Shown here piece after piece: positions 21,677-28,618 of a DNA stretch of 28,618 nt. Positions within the stretch are counted from its first letter, which is position 1. Each line of letters starts with the position of its first letter. This DNA is from Folioceros fuciformis (Eukaryota; Anthocerotophyta; Anthocerotopsida; Anthocerotales). The stretch is from contig JBNGIO010005876.1 of assembly GCA_049999805.1 (NCBI GenBank), forward strand, positions 102,379-130,996. Reading direction: 5' to 3'. The notes below the pieces were generated by a model that saw only the letters and a list, made by a program, of their open reading frames with translations, was not told the origin of the DNA and ran no database searches. Position numbers and translations under genes: made by a program.

Positions 21677-23706
21677 TGGTGTTTGCCTCAAGATGTTTTT
21701 CGTGGTGTTCCGCTTCATCAGCTGGCACGGACACCAAGGTTATTGGCTCTTTGTGTGGTGGATCATGGCCTTTCGTAAGCCTCATGCAGTCTGACTGTCC
21801 TTCGGGTACCTCGTGCTAAATGGTGACTATCTGCAACCTTGACTGCTGCAGGTAATTGTGGAAAAGAAGATCATGAGGGAAAGTAATCTGACAAGGCATG
21901 ACATTGGTAGAGAAAAGTTTGAGGCGAAGGTATACAGCTTTCAAACTGTGATGCCCCGTGATCTGAAGGAGTGAATGTATCCCACAGTATGGATTGTGGC
22001 AGGTTTGAGAATGGAAGAATCAATATGGTGATGCATCTCGAGACAGCAACGGCGAGTAGGGAACTCGCTTGACTGGTCTAGAGAAGTATGTTTCTTTGTA
22101 CAATCTCGTCACGCATGTCAAAGCTATCTAGTGGTTCGAAGAGTGATACACCAGAGCATGGGAGAGTGTTTTACAATGGATGCCAAGTTGTCCGAAGCTG
22201 TAACTGAAGCATTTGTACGCCTTTATGACGAGTGCCTGATCTACAGGTCAGTGCTGTTACCTCTAAATCAGTGACACCTTTCATCTACTGTGTGTTTGCT
22301 TTCTGTTCTGGTGCCTGACAGTTGTACTCTGCAGAGATGATCGCCTTGTAAACTGGGATTGTGCCCTTAAGACTGCCATTTCGGAGATAGACGCAGCTCT
22401 TTGCAACCGTTTTAAACAACATTCTCCTGATTATTCCTTACTTCTTCTCCTAGTACCTGTATCTTTAATGTTGACTCAGCCTTCGATCCTAAAAACCCAA
22501 AGGAGCCTATCAGGTGGACTACAAGGACCTAGAAAAGAGGGAAGCCATCAGGGTACCGGGTCATGATCACATCCGTCGCATATCCGCTGGAACGTGGGAG
22601 TGGTGAAATCGTAGTAACCACCCGACCAGAGATTGTGTTTGATGATAGAGCGTTAGCAATTCATCCAAATGACGATAGGTACAGGCATCGACATGGAAAA
22701 TATGTGATACACGCATTCGACAGGAGAAGAATCCCTATTATTTCATATGCTGAGTTGGTGGACATGATATGTGGAAGTGGTGCGGCGAAGGTGGGCCTAG
22801 AATTAAAGCTGTTTGAGGAAACCTGGCATGCGTAAGCTATCTGAGTTGGTGCTCGATGGAATTTTGTACATGGGCACTGGCTTGCACGTCCTGCATGGTG
22901 CGAGCAGATTTTTGAACTCCAAAGGGAGCTTATGTTGACCGAGTTGTACAGTAGCTAGTAGCAGCCTATGTCTCTGGGCTCGAGATTCTCTGGCTAACAA
23001 TTTGGTTGTATGTGTGTTTCACAGAAATTGGGATCTCTTGCAGAAAGTGAAATTCATCGCGTGCAATACTGCAGATGGCTGGGGAACATTCGGCCTTGGT
23101 GCATATCAAGGCAGCTGTTGTGGGCTCATCGTGTCCCTGTGTGGTACGCTGATTTTGATGACGATGAGCTGGAAGGACTTTGGCCTTATAGCGAGCACTG
23201 GGTCGTTGGTAGGAATGAAACGGAAGCCAGGGCCAATGCCAACAAGAAGTTTCTTGGGAGGAGGTTCTGGCTGGAACAAGATCCTGATGTTCAGGACACT
23301 TGGTTTTCGTGTGGTTTATTCCCTTTCTCTGTGATGGGGTGGTCAGAGGAAACTGCAGATATGGGAACAGTGTACCCGACATCACTGCTTGAAACCGGAC
23401 ATGATATTCTCTTCTTTTGGGTCGGTAGAATGGTAATGATGGGCATGAAGGTGACCAATGAAGTCAGAGACGAAGCAGTCAATTCAGGGAGTAGTGATCT
23501 ACAGATGGAACGTAAATCTGCTCAGTGAAGGAAGACCTTCTCGTAAGAAGAAAGAGATCCGTCCAATTATGCACAGCAACAAAGGTTGAAGAGTAGATAG
23601 GACAAGGAGTTCTCTTCTCCTGCAAGGATGTAGAGAAATCCTTGCCCATGGTCCCATCCTTTGAAAGGATGCAGTATGGTTAGGTTTCGGGTGTTTAGTT
23701 TGGAGT

Positions 23707-23785
23707 GACTAATACTTAATTTAAATATTGTGATGACTAATACGTTATTTTTAAATCTTGTGGGGATTAGTACTTAATTTAAATC
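23707..23785. repeat. AT-rich ~28-30-bp repeat, three copies
   Basis: GACTAATAC or its variant GATTAGTAC followed by TTAATTTAAAT-like sequence begins at 23707, 23735 and 23765. It sits between the end of the ValRS remnant and the WD40 gene, so it may be in that gene's promoter. Confidence 0.7.
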
Positions 23786-23902
23786 CTGTCTTTGCGGGGG
23801 TAATCGTTGGGAGGGAGAGGCGGGAGACCTGGATGTGCGAACACCGGAGACGGATCAGACGATTGAATCGTTCAAGGTGGAGAGGGACCTTGCGAAGTAT
23901 CT

Positions 23903-25042
23903 ATGGGGATATTGAAGGGGCTATTGAAGGGGCGATTGAAGCGGATAGTGGCGAATGTTGCTGAATCAGTGTGCGGAAGATCACACCCGGCGGTCCTGCC
24001 GAACACAGAAATGGATGAATCCTGGGAAATGATAGAGCGACTCACGATGGGGGACGTACCTGAGCAGAGCGAAGGCTCACGAATCCGGAACACTGAGGGG
24101 CCTTCGAGACGTCACGTTCCACAGAAGCTTCAACGGACGGTGAAGGCGCATCCAGGAGAATGTAATGCTATGGTGTTTGTGCCCGGAACCGGATCGCTGA
24201 TGACCGGAGGTGGTGACTGCTGCATCAAAGTTTGGGATACGATTTCGGATTTGAATCCTAGACGCTTTGGGACTGAGTCTTTGAAGTCATTTTCCGGCTC
24301 CATTCGTGACATGGCCGTCTCCCCGGACGGCGAGCTTCTGATCGCTGCGTCCAGCGAGGGCGAGCTTTTTGTCTGGGCCGCCAATTCTGGTCGGCTGTTA
24401 CATACGCTCAGGGGGCATGAAGATCGTGTCTCTGCGGCTGAGATGTTTGACTCCGTGAGCCACCAGGCTTTCAGTGGGGGGGATGACAGAACTCTTAAGG
24501 TCTGGGATCTGAGGAGGGGTTCCACTCTGATGACCTGGCCATGCAAGAGCCCGTGCACTTCCTTGGCTGCTTCAGCCCCCTGCTGTGCATGGTCTGGCCA
24601 TCTTGATGGGAGTTTGAGTGTTTGGGACAATCGAGGACGTAAGGGACCGACTGTTGATGTGGCGGGCCCTCAGGCCGTCAGCTCTGTCACGGTGTTCAAT
24701 GCTGGCTTCAATATCTTGACCGCGAGCAGAGACAACACGTTGAGAGTGCTCGATGTACGACAACTGAAGGCTGGGAAGACTCCCGACGCGTACACTGCTC
24801 CCGAATTCCAAGTGACCACCAACTGGACCCGCTCCTGCGTCAGTCCAGACGAGAAATACATTGCTTGCGGGTCTGCGGATGGCTCGGTCTTCCTGTGGGA
24901 TATCAACACCAAAGAGAGTTGCGGCCGGCTGAGAGGTCACGACAGCCCCGTGCGCACCTGCGCGTGGAGTCATCAGTCTGCGGGCAGTAATCTGATCAGT
25001 GGCGACGATAAGGGATTCCTTTGCCAATGGGAAGGAGCATGA
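23903..25042 (+). CDS. WD40 propeller protein, ATG16-like, no coiled coil
   Basis: Single-exon frame of 379 residues; if it starts at the next ATG (24011), 343 residues. About seven WD40 blades fill residues about 78-379. Motifs include AHPGECNAMVF, GGGDCCIKVWD, LRGHEDRVSA, GGDDRTLKVWDLRRG, SGHLDGSLSVWD, SRDNTLRVLDVRQL, NWTRSCVSPDEKYIACGSAD, GSVFLWD and LRGHDSPVRTCAWS. The blade order, and in particular NWTR followed by SPD and GSADGS, resembles the propeller of autophagy protein ATG16. The N-terminal ATG5-binding helix and coiled coil of ATG16 are missing; residues 1-77 are short and charged. It may be a 5'-truncated retrocopy or a stand-alone paralogue. A GT-AG pair at 25089-25201 could be an intron in the 3' untranslated region. 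The WD40 call is firm; the ATG16 link is moderate. Confidence 0.85.
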   Translation: MGILKGLLKGRLKRIVANVAESVCGRSHPAVLPNTEMDESWEMIERLTMGDVPEQSEGSRIRNTEGPSRRHVPQKLQRTVKAHPGECNAMVFVPGTGSLMTGGGDCCIKVWDTISDLNPRRFGTESLKSFSGSIRDMAVSPDGELLIAASSEGELFVWAANSGRLLHTLRGHEDRVSAAEMFDSVSHQAFSGGDDRTLKVWDLRRGSTLMTWPCKSPCTSLAASAPCCAWSGHLDGSLSVWDNRGRKGPTVDVAGPQAVSSVTVFNAGFNILTASRDNTLRVLDVRQLKAGKTPDAYTAPEFQVTTNWTRSCVSPDEKYIACGSADGSVFLWDINTKESCGRLRGHDSPVRTCAWSHQSAGSNLISGDDKGFLCQWEGA

Positions 25043-25468
25043 ATATTGCGTGCACCCAGCTGATGTTTGAGCTTAGGCATTGAAGAAGGTAAGTCACCCC
25101 ACCCTAGTTTCTCTGCATCTTGCAAAAAGTGTGCAGCGATTGTGTGGCGACCGTAGCTCTCATCTTTGTCTCCATGGCTCAATCTGTATGGCGTGTTGCA
25201 GGATGTGAAGAGACTTCGAGACATCTTCGGTTGATTTAAACTATGTAGTAGAAGGTTTAGGTAGTCCCTCAGCAACACATTTGGAGACCCGGAAGCATTT
25301 TACCTGAGACTACTCCAAAGGGAGTCAGACCTGGCACTCTTAATCAGGATCAATCCCGTGGCCTCGCCATCATTCCGGAAGCTTCTTGACAATTTCGACA
25401 CTGAACAATGTTTTCTATGAGTGTTGACGATTCTTGGGCAACCCATCAGCATCTCTGATTCGTGTTTT
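25043..25468 (+). other. 3' flank of WD40 gene with possible UTR intron
   Basis: A good donor (GAAG then GTAAGT at 25089) pairs with an acceptor (TGTTGCAG ending at 25201) 46 bases after the stop codon. If used, the exon junction lies too close to the stop to be expected to trigger nonsense-mediated decay. No other feature was recognised. Confidence 0.35.
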
Positions 25469-26215
25469 TTAGGTTGCACTGGAGAAATTTGCTCGCGTCA
25501 ACTCGGATGCCAGAGAAGAAACGCCAGAATGTTTAAAGTTTGAATTTATAGATTTATAATCATAATATTTTTTGAATTTATGGATATGATCATGTGTAGC
25601 AGCCCATGACTTGGCTCTTGGCAACCCATGTGTTTTAAGCTCATCAAATAGGGCAGACCATGAAACAATACTGAGCACATTCTCTACATCCACTTGAAAG
25701 ACAACCCAATTTGCATGGACTGTTGTGAATAGCAATTCAAACTAGTGAGGGCTAAGGTTGTCCTAGAACTTCTATTAAAGGTGGATAGCAATACTATGGC
25801 CAATTAGACTCAAGAACACCTCACCAAGGAATACGAGGAGGGGACTATGCACACCGCTAAAGAAACTACCAGCATGATCATTTTGGGGTTTAGGGTTGTG
25901 GTGGAGAGCATAAGCTGCACTAGAATATCTAGTAACCTAGCTCAACAAAAGACTTTTCTTAAGACATGCCTTTGCGGGGTCCAGCTGAAAATTGTCTTCT
26001 TAGGAGAAGCTAACCTAGACCTTGCTGCATAGCTTGTCTACTCTTGCAAGATCTCCCAGTCCTTTGGAATCATGAGGTGATCTCATGGTGACCAAAAATC
26101 CCCTAGAACTTCGAAGATACCACATAGGAAGAAACAGAATTAAGGCCCATGTTGCTTCATCGCAAGAATCCTTTGCCATGTGATCTAAGGAAAGACAATA
26201 AGTGACCCTAATCAT
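25469..26215 (-). mobile_element. Weak reverse-transcriptase-like remnants
   Basis: Two minus-strand peptides resemble parts of a reverse-transcriptase-like repetitive family that I associate with seedless-plant genomes. ATWALILFLPMWYLRSSRG lies upstream (about 26155-26095). HANWVVFQVDVENVLSIVSW followed by ALFDELKTHG lies downstream (about 25720-25615), in the same order as in that family. The sequence between them has many stops. The YxDD catalytic box is not seen. The call rests on two short matches judged by eye. Confidence 0.4.
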
Positions 26216-27123
26216 TATCCTAGAGGAGCCATAGAAGGCATCTAAAAGGAAGTAGTACTAGAAGTCAGATCTCATACAAAGTGATCGGGAGATGATCAAC
26301 CTACCTATGCAACCACTTCAAAGACTATGAGAGAGGCCCATAAGTTGTGTCCAAAGCTTAAAGGGCAACAAGGGGAGAAGTAGTCACCAATCTTAGTTGG
26401 ATCTCCCAAGTAGTCCTATTATGCAAACCTATCCAATATTGCTCCTCATACATAAAGGCTTGAACAATTTCTTGCACACAAGGCATTGAGTATTCTTTAT
26501 ATGATCCAAAGAAGAGGGTCCCATGGCGTCCTAGAGGAAAGGAAGAAAGAGAAGAAAAAGTTTAAAAAAAAAAAAAAAAAATCCCCTTTAAACTACCATG
26601 CTTATGTCATGGAAACTGGTATGATATGGCAAATTTGAATCCTTTCCTGTTCTCACTAGACCTTTTTACAAAGTTTTGCTTATCTACCATTGTCCTTAGA
26701 AACTTTATACTAGGGCTAATATTGATGTTATCACATGGTAAACCTTAATGAGGGTGGTCCAAAGCTTACACATGGTTCACCACCAAGATCATGGGTAGAA
26801 CACTACCACTTTTGTGTTGTTTCTTCAACACAGAAGTACCTTCTCCTACCGAACTCTATAAAACTTGAAGACATATATATGTACAAAGTTGCTGAATTCT
26901 TATCTTCTTACCCTCACCATTCAAATGGAAGAGACACCGTCCTCATCTTCAAATATGGTGGAAAAACTCTTACATCTAACGGAGGAGTATGATGCTCTTC
27001 ATCTTCTTTTGCTACATTGCATGATTCTTGAAAACCCAACCTTGGAGAATCTTGGGTCAATCCTCTACACCAATTTTCTCACATTATCATTCACAAATAA
27101 CCAGATTTTCACCTTTCAAAACT
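26216..27123. other. AT-rich spacer upstream of PTEN
   Basis: No gene recognised. It includes an 18-base A run at 26564-26581 after a purine-rich stretch. The last few hundred bases before the PTEN start probably hold its promoter and leader. An open frame from about 26930 to 27188 overlaps the first PTEN exon in another frame and has no recognisable motif. Confidence 0.4.
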
Positions 27124-28618
27124 ATGGAAAACATGGTCCGAGGAATGGTTTCAAAGAAAAAACGTCGATACATTGCCCAAGGCTTTGATCTCGATCTAAG
27201 CTGTAAGACTACTATCCAATTGGTTTACTAAGAAAGAACCATCTCCATCATGCCAGTATAGAAATAATTTTCAATGCTTTAATAATCTAGATATTACACC
27301 TCGACTCATTGCAATGGGATTTCCATCAGAAGGAACAGAGGGCATATTTCGAAATCCTATGTATGAAGTAGAGCGGTTTTTGGAACAATTTCATTCTAAC
27401 CATTATATGGTTTACAATCTGTAAGTGTGGAATCATGTAATACCATGGTTTGATATTCAAGATTTATTTGATAGAATTCTTGATATTCAAGAGGACAACA
27501 ATACACGAACACTAACTTTCAAGTTGTGTGCAAAATCCTTTTGGTCTTCCAAGGCTGAGAAACCTTCAACATTTGACATTGTAGATGCTCTGAGAAAGAA
27601 TATGATAAATCAAGACTTGGTCACCACTGTGAGTCTTTTCATCAATGTAGTTCTCTTGGTTCAATACAAAAAAAAACCTAACCATTCAAAACATGTTCTA
27701 ACTTACTCCAACTTCTGTTGTTGGGCAGTTGATAGAATCCCTTTTGAGGATCACAATCCAGCACCCCTAGAAACTATTCTCCTATACTGCCAAAAAGTGG
27801 TAAGTTAGCGTTCTAATACTCTAACTTACATTCATAATGCCACATAACATTCTTACCATGAGTACTATTGCAGGATAAGTTTCTACATGAAGATCCAAAC
27901 AATGTGGCAGTAACACATTGCAAAGCTGGAAAGGTGTTGCAAACAAACTACACCATGTTATTTAAGAAACTACATCAAAGAAGTAACTAGTAAAGAACTA
28001 GGAAGCTAGTACTATATTATAAAAGATGATACTTCATTTTGTTAATGTAGGGAAGGACTGGAATGATGATATGTGCGTATCTCTTATACAGCAAACAATG
28101 TGTTGATCCAAATGCCGCATTGAAATACTTTGCGGAAAAAAGAACAAAAAATTCAAAAGTAAGCAAAACTCTTGATCCAAGACTCATGTAGCAAATTTGG
28201 TATATTTCTGTAAATAAAGAGGCTTGTCATGTTATGTCTTAAAGCAGGGGGTAACTATTCCTAGTCAAAGACGATATGTTTGTTACTTTTACGAGAGGAT
28301 AAAACGAGGACCCCGCCCAGAAGTTGAATTACAATTAAGTCAAATGTGTTTTATTACTTCCTCAAAATGTTTTAGAGATTGTAAGTAAACATAGATGCTC
28401 AATAGGTAGAGCTCATGTTCTTTCTTAGCTTTTTCACTAATTTTTATTCTAAATTATAAATGCATAATGTTGTTTGAAACACCACGATGTCTAAACACAC
28501 TACAAACAAAAGTTATCTACCTAACTATGTAAATATTTTTTTAACAGTGTTTCATATAAGAATTTATTCAAACCATGGTTCAGGAAGCTATAAATTGGAA
28601 CCAGTTCTATACACCGGG
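27124..28618 (+). CDS. PTEN: PTEN phosphatase, 5' part (continues past window)
   Basis: Dual-specificity phosphatase that removes the 3-phosphate of PtdIns(3,4,5)P3. Exons: 27124-27202, 27291-27420, 27585-27628, 27729-27799, 27874-27933, 28051-28158, 28248-28380 and 28548-28618 (cut by the window end). All introns are GT-AG with consistent phase, giving 232 residues so far. Seen: a basic phosphoinositide-binding start ([18 protein letters not shown]), [32 protein letters not shown], the WPD-loop equivalent FEDHNP, and the P-loop HCKAGKGRTG. The catalytic Cys codon is at 27919-27921 and the Arg codon at 28054-28056. TIPSQRRYV leads into the C2 domain. Exon 3 is only 44 bases. The start could be the ATG at 27124 or 27133. 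No disabling change was seen; probably functional. Confidence 0.92.

Larger units (their letters stand above)
15368..23480 (+). pseudogene. Cytosolic valyl-tRNA synthetase pseudogene, interrupted
   Basis: A working ValRS charges tRNA-Val in the cytosol. Remnant exons appear in order: 15368-15430 (NEDPERNKKDEEK), 15535 to about 15737 (ASEKELKKERAAQKAEAA), about 15839-15910 (YEWWEGWGFLVV), 15990-16055 (PPPNVTGALHIGQ, the HIGH box read HIGQ), 16143-16227, 21852-21929 (IVEKKIMRE, LTRHDIGRE), 22003-22085, 22167-22246 (VTEAFVRLY), 22335 onward (RLVNWDCALKTAISEID), about 22510-22800 (editing-domain part) and about 23030-23480 (WLGNIRPWCISRQLLWAHR, then ETGHDILFFWVGRMVMMGMK). Breaks include stops where tyrosine and tryptophan are expected near 16176-16190, a TGG-to-TGA change near 22006, and several frameshifts. 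It ends just before the expected KMSKS region, with no anticodon-binding domain. Many splice sites survive, so it is an unprocessed copy. Confidence 0.88.

Noticed and set aside
26564-26581. A18 run as the tail of a retroposed gene
   Set aside because: No plus-strand gene remnant ends just before it, and the flanking purine-rich sequence suggests simple-sequence slippage.
27522-27731. Insertion flanked by an AGTTG target-site duplication in PTEN
   Set aside because: The five-base match is explained by chance; ordinary introns with good donors and acceptors account for the whole stretch.
27425-27808. 127-codon continuous frame read as one PTEN exon
   Set aside because: Only its end matches PTEN. 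Splicing out 27421-27584 and 27629-27728 gives [15 protein letters not shown] joined to the FEDHNP segment, the expected family sequence and spacing.
1-28618. CRISPR array, bacterial operon or virus genome
   Set aside because: No regularly spaced repeat-spacer pattern and no prokaryotic gene spacing; genes are spliced plant genes. The tandem repeats found are adjacent copies without unique spacers of constant size.

Overview
This window is nuclear DNA of a land plant. It holds spliced genes with GT-AG introns, a BELL-class TALE homeobox gene, fragments of a Ty1/copia retrotransposon, and telo-box/site II promoter elements. The retroelement fragments, the very long low-complexity N-terminus of the BELL protein and the sparse, repeat-filled spacers suggest a seedless plant, with bryophyte my best guess. 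The species cannot be fixed from the sequence alone.

Layout. 1-1.5 kb: AT-rich spacer with two short tandem duplications. 1.5-6.3 kb (minus): a five-coding-exon BELL homeodomain gene, with a pyrimidine-rich leader reaching about 7.3 kb. 7.3-12.1 kb: a long spacer without a recognisable gene, GC-rich from about 8.1 to 9.9 kb, with a degenerate tRNA-Asp-like sequence at 8.5 kb. 12.1-12.35 kb (plus): an unidentified coding-like stretch. 12.6-13.8 kb (minus): an apparently intact five-exon PRXL2-type thioredoxin-fold protein, including one GC-AG intron. 14.5-15.2 kb (minus): a broken adenylate kinase 6 (AK6/Fap7) gene. 15.4-23.5 kb (plus): a broken cytosolic valyl-tRNA synthetase (ValRS) gene, head-to-head with AK6. 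A degraded copia fragment (16.6-17.5 kb, minus) and an intact, intronless SAS10/UTP3 gene (19.1-21.2 kb, plus) sit between two successive ValRS exons. 23.9-25.0 kb (plus): an intronless WD40 protein resembling the propeller half of ATG16. 25.5-26.2 kb (minus): weak reverse-transcriptase remnants. 27.1 kb to the window end (plus): the first eight exons of a PTEN lipid/protein phosphatase, which continues beyond the window.

The genes do not form a pathway. SAS10/UTP3, AK6/Fap7 and ValRS all belong to ribosome production or translation, but two of the three are dead. AK6 and ValRS keep intron boundaries and divergent order. This points to a decayed copy of a genomic segment (by duplication, or loss in place) rather than two reverse-transcribed copies. 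The main evolutionary interest is the live SAS10 gene inside the dead ValRS gene, followed by the intronless ATG16-type propeller.

All gene models were built by eye from splice sites, reading frame and remembered family motifs. No alignment or database search was run.
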